The notes beneath the pieces are model-generated. The model was not told where the DNA came from and did not search any database. It saw nothing but the letters and a program-made list of their open reading frames with translations. Below are positions 36,158 through 46,398 of a stretch of DNA of 64,000 bases, one piece after another. The position numbers were made by a program, and so were the translations under genes. Position 1 is the first letter of the stretch. Each line of letters begins with the position of its first letter. The DNA comes from Uloborus plumipes (taxonomy: Eukaryota; Arthropoda; Arachnida; Araneae; Uloboridae). The stretch lies in the NCBI GenBank assembly GCA_038373865.1, contig JAXGGA010001679.1, positions 80,016 through 144,015 of the forward strand. Reading direction: 5' to 3'.

Positions 36158-37019
36158 ATCTAGGATAAGTTTCTAAGCGTCGGAACCAACAATTTAGAGG
36201 TATTATTTTGAATGAATGAAATGATATATATTTCAATTAAAAAAATATTAAATATAAATGACACATATTGTCAGTAGCAATTTTTTAAAAATCTATAAAA
36301 CATACAGAAACCAATAATTGAATTACAGACAAAAAACTGATGCGTTTCAAAATTACTTTTTTTTGCACTTTTTCTTTGCTTCAATCGTGGATCTCAGTCA
36401 TGAGTCACAAAAGAAGAACTTAGCTGTGATTTAAAATTTTAGGTTTCCAATTTGACCCCTAGATTTTTAAAATTTTAGTTGTCGAATCATTTTTTTTTTT
36501 TTTTTTTTCAAAATGCGTCTCGACTGCTTATTTATAATAGTGATCAGGTCTTATTCCTGACTGAAAGTTTTTTTTGTTTTCGTGTTCAACTAAATTGAAT
36601 GATTTTGTAAAAAATATTTCCTCTCATAGTATGGCGTCTGTATAAGGCCTTACAGCTCGCCAAAATGTCCCTCCATAAGATTTACAGTCATAAGTACCTT
36701 TTACAAAATTACTAAGACTCAACTATCATGGAAAAAATGTTCTTAATAATGATAATGAAAAAAATATTTTGATTCTAATTTTTTTACTGTATCAGGGGTT
36801 GAAATTATTTAAGTGGAGGAGAGGCTTCTCGCCAAGCTTTATTTGAGGGTGGGACGGGGACTGTATTGTGTATTCCTCTGCAATATAGGGATATTGTTCT
36901 GCAATACAGGGAGGTTCTCCTGCCTCTTTTACTAGTTTCCTCAAAATGTTTTATGTTGGTTTTTACATTCCTTGTTTTCTCAATGCCTCAAGTGTAATTG
37001 GACAATTTGATGATGTTTT
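36158..37019. other. Non-coding stretch, nothing definite
   Basis: AT-rich; T run at 36490-36509. No gene is recognised. Confidence 0.4.
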
Positions 37020-38200
37020 TGATGTTGTTCAAAAAATTTTCACGATGAAAGATCTTAACACTTGTCAGCGTGCTACTTCGCGATAAAAGGCTTGTAAGTC
37101 AATGTTTCATCTTGAGCGTGTCAGATATTAACTATATATTTAAATGACTGTCAGATTAATTGAGTTATTTGGATTTCAATTGTAACTGAATTGGACGCAT
37201 TGATGGTGTTTTTGATATTGTTTGAAAACATCTTACGATGAAAGTTTAAAATTGAACAACTTATCAGTGTGCTACTTCGCGGGGAAAGCCTTGTAAACCA
37301 ATGTTTCATCGTGAGTGTGTCACATCAATTTTATCCTCGAAATGCTGTAATTATGTTGGATCAGTTATGCTTCAAGTGTAATGGGACACGTTGATTGTGT
37401 TTCTTAAATTATTAGCGATGAAAGGCCTGTAAACTATATTTCTTTATCGTGAGTTAGATATTAACTATCTTCCAAACACCGCCATATAAATTGGATTATT
37501 CACACTTCAATTGTAACTGGACACATCGGTGGTTGATGGTGTTTTTGAGACTGTTGTTGACTGGAAATATTTAATTGAACACTTCTTAGCTTGCTATTTT
37601 GTGATGAAAGTGAAAACCATGTTTCATCGTGAATGTATATCAGATACTATGTCATTAAAAACTGACTTTATTATTGCAATTTGGTTCTCTTCTATGTTAA
37701 TGTTGGATCAGTCATTCTTCAATTGCAGCTGTGTAGACGTTTATGGTTTTTTTAAATATTGTTCGATACATTTTCACGATGAAAGTTTTTAATCGAACCA
37801 CTTGTCAACATTCTACTTCGTGATGAAAGGCTTGTCAACCATGTTTTATCGTGAGTGTGTCAGTATATCTTTCAAAAACTGTCAGATTAATTGGATTATT
37901 CACACTTCAATTGTAGTGGACCCATTGATGGTGTTTCTGATAGTGTGTTTGAAAAATTTTCACGATGAAAGTTTCTAATCGAAGATCTTGTCAGCTTGCT
38001 ACTTCGCGATGAAAGGCTTGTAAACCACGTTTCATCGTGTCAGATATTAACTATATCTCTCAGAAATTGTCAGATTTAGTTATAGTTCACTTGAAATTGC
38101 AATAAGGTTTGCTCTTCGATAAGTTTTAAGTGCTTCTGAGGCTGTGTGAGAACAACTGGACGATGAAAGTCTCGCGGACACATTTCATCATGAGCGTGCG
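37020..38200. repeat. Satellite-like degenerate tandem repeat, about 185-bp unit, about 7 copies
   Basis: The anchor ACGATGAAAG (or a close variant) appears near 37041, 37235, 37415, 37601, 37778, 37963 and 38160, giving spacings of about 177 to 197. Each unit follows the order: gatggtgttt, TTTTCACGATGAAAG, CTTGTCAGC.TGCTACTTCG, GATGAAAGGCTTGTAAACC, TTTCATCGTGAGTGTGTCAG, ATATTAACTATAT, TTCAATTGTAACTGGACAC. CACGATGAAA and TTTCATCGTG within a unit are inverted, so each unit can form its own hairpin with a loop of about 80 nt. The units are well diverged, so the array is not recently homogenised. The 87-codon frame at 37529-37792 lies within it and does not persist across units. Confidence 0.85.
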
Positions 38201-38789
38201 TTCCCTTTCAGTCGCTAATTGCGATCGCGGCTGAAAGATTTCGCGGTTAGACTGAAAACATCCCATCATTAGGATGCTTTAGAACTGTTAACTGAAACGA
38301 TGGGAATATATCTGCTATCGCGCATTATCCGGATCACATATAGTTCAATGCTATTGATAAGAGCATTAAAAAAGTAAATTTGAAAATAAAAGATAATCTC
38401 AATATCTCAATTTCACACCCACGTGAGTTGAGTATGCTCGAAACTTGCGTCAGCACTTCTCTATGTTTGAACTTGAGATAGTGAGATTTTACTTTTTATT
38501 TTTCTTATTTGTTTATTTTTTTTCCTCTTTATCCCCATTGATATTGATTTTGTTGGTGTGTTTACTTATTCGATTGCCTTAGTTACTGAGTTGTAATGAT
38601 TGTCACCATGATTTTCATTTCTGGTGCTTTACAGTAACGTTTTAAATAAATACGAGCTATGAAATATTTGTCGAATTCCTTTCGCGCTTGGAGGGTAAAA
38701 AAGAAAAGAAAGAAAAAAAAAGCAACAAGACATTTGGCTTATTTTGCGAGACCCATCAGGCAATTCTCCATTTTTGTCTTAACAAATAA

Positions 38790-39560
38790 TCTATTTTACC
38801 CTCTATAGCTCTTCTATTTTAATCCTCATAGGATATCTTTTCAAATTTTTACTGATCTCCAGTTTCATTGTTGCTCTATTTAAGTTGGCATATTTTTTTC
38901 ATTTAACAGTACGTTAGGAGACTTAGTACGTCGTACAGATTACACACATCACATTTCAAGTTTTTCAATTTAGTTTTCACTGATTCTCTGTTTTAGTTTT
39001 CATGCACCCCCTCCCTTCAAAAATGTTCGACTTTGATTCTTTCAACTCTCGATTTTAGCCTTCTTATAAGTCTTCCCTTGTAATCTTTGAAAGCCCTCTA
39101 CTTATTCTTCACAGATTCTCCGTTTTAGCCCTCATATATCCTTATTTTAGCATTTAAATTTACTCAGTTTTAGTCACTAAAAGTCATCATTCAATTCCTT
39201 AAAAATACCTCGTTTTAATCCTTATGTTTTCTGTACTTAAGTCTTCAAAATTCCCAAATTTTGGTCATTACAAATCCATTATTCAACTCCTTGTTGGTGT
39301 TTTATTTACTTTCTCTCTATTGTTTAACTTCATATATTCGAATTTAATCGTCAATACTAGTCCTAGTCAGTCCTCAGCTTATTTTTTATAATTCCGCAAG
39401 GTTAGTTTTTACGGTTTCTCTACTTTAATCTTCACAAATTTTCATTGTTGTTACCGCTCAATTTTAGTAATCACATATACTCCGCTTATATAATTCATTC
39501 ATTTTACTCCACTTAGTTTTTGTATTTCTATCCCCGTAGCTTGCTATTCAAATTTTGATA
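38790..39560. repeat. Highly degenerate T-rich short repeat
   Basis: Variants of TTCTCCGTTTTAGTCCTCA recur at irregular spacings of roughly 25 to 60 bases over about 750 bp: TCTATTTTAATCCTCATAGG, TTCTCTGTTTTAGTTTTCATG, TCTCGATTTTAGCCTTC, TTCTCCGTTTTAGCCCTCA, CTCGTTTTAATCCTTA, TCTACTTTAATCTTCAC and others. This looks like an ancient, decayed minisatellite. It is pyrimidine-rich on the plus strand. Confidence 0.6.
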
Positions 39561-40057
39561 AATCATCCGTTTTCGTTCATAGGTCTGATCTTGCTAAAAG
39601 CACATTCGTAGCGACTTTAGTGATCTCTTAGAGTAGATTCCTTTAAAAACATGATAGAACTTTTTTCTGACGTGTAAATATTTTTTCGTTGTTGTAAATC
39701 ACGTTGTGGGTTGTAAAACACGATCTAAAATACTCGGGAGTCAAACGTTTTTGAAAATAATTTAGATTTTGTTAAACTATTTCTCTAATCATTAGGTTTT
39801 CCTCCTTTTTTTTTTTTTTTTTTGTCAAATTTGTTTCCAGCTGAAAAAATTATGCTATTAATTAATTTGTTTGAAATTATTATGTATTTTTATTATTGAT
39901 TTCGCATTGTCGCCTATTATTATTAGTAGCTATTCAAGGAAGCATACTGTAAAATAAAGATAGGATCCTAACTAACCTTTCATGTCTCATTCCTGGTGCT
40001 GTAACAGCATTTATTCTTGCTCAAATGTTTATCAAATATTACTACTGTTTCATTAGT

Positions 40058-41350
40058 TACCGTAAAATGGGTTTAATCGGAACACTTTTCAGCTTTGATT
40101 GTAAAAAAAGCAGTTAAAAGATTTTTTTTAATTTGATTTTTTGGGTAAAAACTTCGGTCTTGCTTTACTTTTGATATTCCAAGCAAAGACAAAAGATTTT
40201 GAGCAATTATTATTAAAATATACAGCAAATTATGGGTGTTCCGAATCACCCCGCTGATAGGGGTCAATCGGAACACTTGTTAAAATTTTTATTTTTTTCA
40301 ATTTAATCTGTAATAGGTCTCACAAACATGAGTAATATTGATGGGGGAGAATAAGAACAGATAATTACTGTCAAATAAATGTATAATTTCAGTACCAGTA
40401 AACGTTTATAATTTGTGAAAATTCAAAATAATTTTGAACTTATGAAAAATCAAAAGTAATTTTAAGAAAAGCTTTTGAATTGAAATGCAAAGATTTAACA
40501 TGAATGGAAGTCACTCATGTCGTCCACAAATATGTACTTGTCCTTAAAACTAGCAATTGTGACTTGGCTTAAGTTTTTTCATAACATCTCCTGGGATGAA
40601 CTCTGCCTTTTCTTTAGTTTTTTGAAATTTCTGGGTTTCGGGGATTGTCCTGAAAGATTTTTTCGCTTATTCATCACTGTCTGTGTGCTGGACGTTTACT
40701 ACATAAAGTCTATGTGACTTTCTCCCTTTTATTTTAAGTAAAAAAAAGTCTCCTGGAGAAAAAATCTTTTGAAATCTGTAACTTTTGTCATTCTAAGATC
40801 TAGTTGCTCACGAGAAGGGATAAACAGTAATAAATCCTTGTCCCTGTCTTGATTAGAAGAATTGGGGTTAGAATCTTGATTTTTCAAACAATTTCCTTCA
40901 AATAAGTTTGAATTGGAACAACAGAACTAAGTGTTCCGATTCACCCCGCAAACTTTTTTCCCATGGCATTTTTCAGAATTCTTCACTTTTATGACACAAT
41001 TTATAAAAAATGTAAATTCTAATGTGGTATTCTGTTATTCAGATACATGTATAATTGAAACATACCACTCATAGTTTTTAAATATAAGAAGGTTTGTTCT
41101 TGCATATGAAGTTTTGCAGTCTATGAAAATGTGATGTTTTCTAGCATTCAACGTGCAGCCCTCTTTAGAAGCCTGTAGCATTGCCAGATTGACAAAAGTA
41201 TTTTTTTCCTACTTCCTATGATCTTACCTTTCTAAAAAAAAATTCATGGCGAAAAATACCCAAAAGTATATTTATGAAGAATTTCTTTGTACGGTTGGGA
41301 AGTTTTGTTCCGATTGACCCCGCTGTTCCTATACACCCCATTTTACGGTA
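40058..41350. mobile_element. 1.3-kb inverted-repeat DNA element, TACCGTAAAATGGG ends
   Basis: The left end TACCGTAAAATGGGTTTAAT and the right end (complement TACCGTAAAATGGGGTGTAT) are inverted, with TA at both extremes fitting a TA target duplication. A second motif, TGTTCCGATTCACCCCGC and its complement, occurs near both ends and again at about 40238-40275 and 40930-40952, like repeated subterminal protein-binding sites. No transposase is readable; the frames at 40073-40276 and 40517-40717 are short. A Tc1/mariner-type affiliation is plausible from TA alone but not proven. Confidence 0.75.
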
Positions 41351-42505
41351 TTTATTTGAAGGTTTTGTCGATTTATAAGGTCTAGCATTTTCTTTATTGT
41401 GTTTTGGCATTGCGGAAATTGAAAAAAGGATGTTTGTTATGTAAAATCAGTGCCACTAAAGCGATTGTGTGGTTCAAAATGGAGTGTACTTTAATTGCTT
41501 GTCATTTAATTTCCAATCCTGTACTTGGAGTATGTGCGAGAAAAAGTTATCTATCGAGTGATAAGAGTTGAAGCTTGTTCTTCGAAATGGTATCTTGGTG
41601 TTGACTTCTTCCTCTTAGGCCATTTCAAAACCTTAAAAAAAGAAAAAAGAAGTTCCGAAGTTAATATCTTTGAATCTTGGCGAGAACTAGATTGATGAAA
41701 AAGGTATAAACAATACAACAAAATTAAAATATCGTAATGCAAACTATGTTTAATGTAGTAGGGTTTTTTTTATTTAGTTTTACAATGCTTTTAGTTTAAC
41801 TACGTGCGAAAATTGTACTGTTGTTTTTGGCTCTGGAAAAGGGAAGGTGTTAAAAGGAAAACTTGTTTCATTAGCGAAATAAGATATGCAGTGTTCTAAG
41901 ATAGGCTTTTAAGACAAATAGAGGCGAAAGGAACATCAAATATTTTCTGAAGAAAATATGTGAAAAACTTCTAGTTATTTTGTTGATTACTTTCCCATTA
42001 TGCTTGTTTTGAACATTACTTTGTTTTTTTAATAGCGCACAATTCCATGCATTTGTATAATGTTAAATGAATTCAAATTATTTTTTTATTTTTTATCACT
42101 GGTATATTTTAGCAGAATTTTCCCGCAAAATCTGGGAGTAAAATAGTTTCATAGGAAGTTAAGAAATGCGCGTATTCTTCACTTTACTGTTAACTTCTGT
42201 CATTAGCGTCTCAAAATAGTTGAAATAGACGCTACAAAACGTCTACTTGTTTTCTATTGGCATTATTTCAATATACACAGAAAGTAATAAAAAATCATAA
42301 ATTGTGTGGTCATTTGTATCGTTTAATTTCCAAAACGAAATTTTTGTTGTATAAGACCAAAAACGACTATATATGCTTATTTGAAATGCCTCAAGTTCAC
42401 TTATCTTCTTTCCATTCCCCCAAAAGTGGATAATAACACATGCGCTGTGGTATGCGTCATGGAAATTACGGTAACTCAGTTCGTAAAAGGCATGCGGCAG
42501 CGTAT
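41351..42505. other. Non-coding stretch, nothing definite
   Basis: AT-rich DNA with no recognised gene or repeat. Confidence 0.4.
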
Positions 42506-42756
42506 TATGCCGTGCTAAGCACGTATGACGTATTTGCACATTTTAACAAAATTTAGTTATTGTCACCAGATGGCTCTTTGTCACGTATTTTACTTAAATA
42601 CTATGTTTCATGGTCATTTGTGAACGGGAAATATTTTTTGTTAAGTCCAGAAAAATGGCATCTGAATCAAATTCATACAGGTGCAAAACTTTAAAATGCA
42701 ATGTCTCAGTTTGAGTTCGACTGCAGTTACCACTTTTCTGCTTAGCACGGCAGTAA
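42506..42756 (-). mobile_element. TGCCGTGCTAAGCA MITE, copy A
   Basis: Left end ATGCCGTGCTAAGCACG and right end CTGCTTAGCACGGCAGTA are inverted. The interior (TAACAAAATTTAGTTATTGTC, CCAGATGGCTCTTTGTCAC, CTCAGTTTGAGTTCGACTGC) matches the reverse complement of the element at 62256-62510. It is non-coding. The short frames crossing both copies (for example the 62-codon pair at 42594-42869) are shadows of the repeat. Confidence 0.75.
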
Positions 42757-42832
42757 ACGTATGGATAAAGATCATACTTCATAGCATCATTTCTATAGTT
42801 ACGTGTAGATATAGCTTAACAGATTACAATAT

Positions 42833-42840
42833 CATGGATG
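42833..42840 (+). repeat. Left 8-bp target duplication (7 of 8)
   Basis: CATGGATG precedes CAAGGGC; AATGGATG follows the right end at 43114-43121. Confidence 0.7.
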
Positions 42841-43113
42841 CAAGGGCAGATACAAGGAAGGGGCAATAGGGGCAGTTGCCCCTCCCTTGAGGGACTCTCT
42901 CTCAGCTGCTTTTTAAAATTGAAGCTCAAAAATACATTTTTGGACTATTTTTCATGTTAGGAAAAGGGAGATTTGGTGCTTACCCCTCCGGACACGTTTT
43001 GAAATTAAAGATAGAAACTTTGGTAGTCAATATTTGCAAATTAGGACATGCAATAAAGGGTAGGTAAAAAAATCAATCGCTCCTCGCTTGAAACATTTCT
43101 GCATCCGCCCTTG
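42841..43113. mobile_element. 273-bp hAT-type MITE with CAAGGGCRGAT ends
   Basis: The left end CAAGGGCAGATAC matches the complement of the right end (CAAGGGCGGATGC), with 8-bp duplications differing at one base. GGGGCAATAGGGGCAGTTGCCCC follows the left end as a small internal palindrome. Ends of this kind (C-A-R-GGGCGGAT) are familiar in hAT elements of many animals. It has no coding capacity. Confidence 0.8.
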
Positions 43114-43239
43114 AATGGATGTACTGTTTATTAAGATTAAGACACATACATTGGCAAATGTAAATTTAATTCTAAATTCAAGTTTAGTTCGAGGTTCAGA
43201 AAATGAAATTTGACGAAACCTATTAAACTACTTTTTTTT

Positions 43240-43640
43240 CCCCTCCACAGGGATCTAGACGAAACACGGTATCCGTTACGTAGCATCCCTTGCTCTGAGA
43301 CCTCTTTGATCCTTGTCCATCGATTTGTCAACCTTAGGAGACTCCTCTCCAAAACCCGAGCGGGCTAATCTCTCAATATTGACCAAGCCTTGGACCCCCT
43401 TCGCCCTGATTGTGTTTCGTCGGGGTAATGCCGGGGATTGCGCGGCGTAAACAAATGAGTGTAATACTCGGAACACCTGGGGCTTCCCCGGGAAAACTTC
43501 AAACAGAAGGGGGCCTGCGAGCTCAGAGAGACAATGACGCTAAGCCCTACTGCAATCGGTCGGGCCTGTGGTGCCTGATAAATCGGCTGTAGTTTGAGAT
43601 TGTTTCCATTGGCGGAGGAATAATGAACGATTTTTAAAAA
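43240..43640. promoter_or_regulatory. GC-rich, high-complexity island, candidate regulatory element
   Basis: Balanced, CpG-containing sequence between two mobile elements, including GTTTCGTCGGGGTAATGCCG, GGGATTGCGCGGCG and GATAAATCGGCTG. Four overlapping short frames (60 to 94 codons) exist on both strands, as expected where GC is high, and none is recognisable. A conserved enhancer is the best guess from composition alone. Confidence 0.25.
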
Positions 43641-43727
43641 TGGCGTCATGGTTTGAAGTGTTGTAAAATTTAAAAATATGTTTTCATCACTTCAATAGAA
43701 ACTACCGATTTTCAATTCGAAATTGAA

Positions 43728-43966
43728 GGGGCAAGTGGATAAAGGTGATATATGACAATTTTTGAAACTAACTTTTTGCCATGAATGAAGGTGATAATTG
43801 CATCAGTATCATGTCCCCTTAGTCACAGAAATGGATGTTAACTAAGAATATGACCCAGTTTTACCCGTTGAGAAAAATCCATTGAAAAATAATAACACAA
43901 CTTTTTTAAAGCTTTTTCTAGAAATAAAAAAAAAATTGTCACATATCACCTTTATCCACTTGCCCC
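43728..43966. mobile_element. 239-bp MITE with GGGGCAAGTGGATAAAGGTG ends
   Basis: Left GGGGCAAGTGGATAAAGGTG and right CACCTTTATCCACTTGCCCC are perfect 20-base inverted repeats, and the match continues inward (ATATATGACAATTT against the complement of AATTGTCACATAT). The well-kept ends suggest a younger copy than its relative at 13098-13320. No firm target duplication was found. Confidence 0.85.
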
Positions 43967-44906
43967 TTTAATTGCAAAGGTTTGAAGAATTGTGATGTTC
44001 TAATAGGCACAGTATCAAATATAGCTGAGGGGAAGTTTTGTCTTCTAGCTGGAAATGTGACTACTATTAGATTCTGGCAAGGTTTTCTAACATTCAATTC
44101 TCCGACTTCGAGTTGCAATGTTCTGATAGTTGTCATAATAAGTTATCAATACTGCCAAACGGAAGTTTTGGATGTATTCAAATTCAGAGTTGCTCTTGCT
44201 ACATCTTAATTTTCGCATAGCTTTCATCGCTCTTAATTTCTACCGACTTTCAAGTTTAATGTTTCAACAATTGAGTAAGATTTTTTAAGAAAATTTGTAG
44301 CAAACTTTCCTTTTATAATCTTTTCAAGGCAAAAAGTTTTGCGGAATGCTATGTCTCACTTCAAGTGTCCTGTATTTTTTTTTTTTTATTGATTTTAATT
44401 ATGGGTGCCTGTCCCATGTTTTTAAAACCACATTGATTGTAGTTTTGTTATTGAGCCTCCAATCAATAATTTCTATGTATTATACCAAGGAGGACTTTTT
44501 TCCAAAACTGCTATTTTAATCTTCACGCTTAGACCACAAGAATTATATATATGTCGATTTTCTTCATAATTATTTTCTATTTTATAGAGCCTGCTGCAAA
44601 TTACCATTATTTTAAAACCAGTTTCATAATAATGCAAATAGTAAATACAGTTTCTTTCATTGTGTCAATCTTAGAGATATCAATCTTACTGTATGTAAAA
44701 AAAGAATGATAGGTTATAAAGATACAACATGCTGTTTTGTTGTACTGCATTAATTAATTTGTTTCCTTTTCAGTCTTAGTATTACCACTTTGTGTGATTT
44801 TAATGATAAATGTTTTTGTTCTCTTCACTTCGATTGCTTATATTTAATACATTTCCTTGTTCCTTTTACGTTTAACTTTAATCTTAATATTTCGTTTTCC
44901 TTGCAG
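43967..44906. other. T-rich non-coding stretch ending in a strong splice acceptor
   Basis: No gene is recognised. The last 40 bases contain branch-point-like CTTTAAT/CTTAAT words and a pyrimidine tract closing in TTTTCCTTGCAG. Confidence 0.4.
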
Positions 44907-44959
44907 GTAAATATCATCTTTTCTACACTATTTTCGAACTTTTCTCATCACTTTTGAAG
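44907..44959 (+). other. Candidate 53-nt exon or recursive splice site
   Basis: TTTTCCTTGCAG (ending 44906) is a near-ideal acceptor, and the unit closes at ACTTTTGAAG with GTAAGC following (44960), a good donor. One of the three frames is open throughout: skipping two bases it reads KYHLFYTIFELFSSLLK and ends exactly on a codon boundary. I do not recognise this peptide. The unit also begins with GTAAAT, so the junction at 44906/44907 reads CAG|GTAAAT, the form of a recursive splice point, and the downstream donor would make an RS-exon. Either reading implies a plus-strand transcript through this region. Chance occurrence in T-rich DNA cannot be excluded. Confidence 0.3.
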
Positions 44960-46352
44960 GTAAGCTGTCAATTTCAACTTTATTATTACCACCAATTTGT
45001 TTTTTAGTATTGAAATTATGCAATGTTGTCGCATTCATGAAACTTGAATTTCGACGCGATGTTGTTTTTCCTGTTTAGTAAGGTATGATTCGTGGGGCAA
45101 AGGTTGACAGGAAATTTGTTGAGGTTGATGGTTACTTATGTTAGGAAATGTGTGTTTAGTAACATCGTAACGAAGTTTTTTTTTTTTTTTTTTGTGGAAA
45201 CAATCTGGAAATCCCTTATGTATACGCTAATTCTTACAGTTGGAACATAGCTGTTTTATTGTAAGAAGAAATGAAGTACATTATTGGAAAATTTGTTATT
45301 GGGAAAATCATTACATACATTGAACTTAAGATGCAAAGTGTGGTGTGTTGTAGTTTTTTCTACGTTATTTAGTTACTAGATCTTACCTGTGGCTGTTTGG
45401 TTGAATGTTCCCAAGAGTAAATTTTGTGTGCCTTGAAACTGTGATTGCTGTCATAAAAAATGAGACTCAAAAGCAGTGAAAGTTTAACGACTTGATGACT
45501 TTATCGTATTGAACACGTTTTCATTTTCCCCCAACCAGTTATTGACTAGATTCGACAAGAGAAACGTTTTAAGGGCATGAGCTCAAGCCAATTTATTCCA
45601 ACGATGCTGTTAAGAGAAATTAAACTGTCAACATGCAAATGTTCTGCATTTTTTCTCAATGGCAGTACAGAATCTCATGTGATTCTGTTCGTGTTTACTC
45701 TGCTGGACATCGAAGAAAACTTGTTGGCGATTTTTCTTTTTCCCAGACGCAAAAATCATAATGAAGAAATATAAGTTGGTGCACTTGTGTCTGCTGAGCA
45801 GCTGATTAATGGCAATGCCAACAGGCGAACGTTTTGACTGAGTTCCTCTTCTGACCCCAAAGAAGTCTTAAAATCAGTTAAACGACTTATTAGTAAGGTG
45901 ATGGATGTGGTACTGGGTGACCCTTGGCCCTAAGGACTTCCCTTCATTAAGCTTCTCGCATGAGTATTCTTTTGCATGGCTTAAGATTGCGGTTCTTTAA
46001 AAAAAAAAAAAAAATCAGGGCGTTGTGTTTAGAAAACTGCGTCGGAATCCATACGGTCATGAACAGAATGAAGTTGGCCTTTGTTCATCTCAAATGTGGT
46101 GTCATTTTTGGGACGTCTTTCGTCATTTGGTTGTTCTCTGTCAAGGACGTGACCCCCGTTCTGTTCTGTGTCTCCAAAACTTGACATAAGTAAAAATTAA
46201 CCCCAGCGAAAATAAAAAAGGGTCATGTTAAGTGTATAAGCTAATTGACGGATTAGAATGATTGTGACATTTAATTTATTTTTTACTTTGTTTTATTAAT
46301 GTATTTATTTATTTTTAACCACAAATTGTGTAGAGATTCGGATTACTCATGA

Positions 46353-46398
<46 letters not shown>

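Noticed and set aside
38160..38240. Possible CRISPR-like array from the regular GATGAAAG/TTTCATC repeats upstream
   Set aside because: Units are about 185 bp, degenerate and without short unique spacers, and the sequence is eukaryotic in character.
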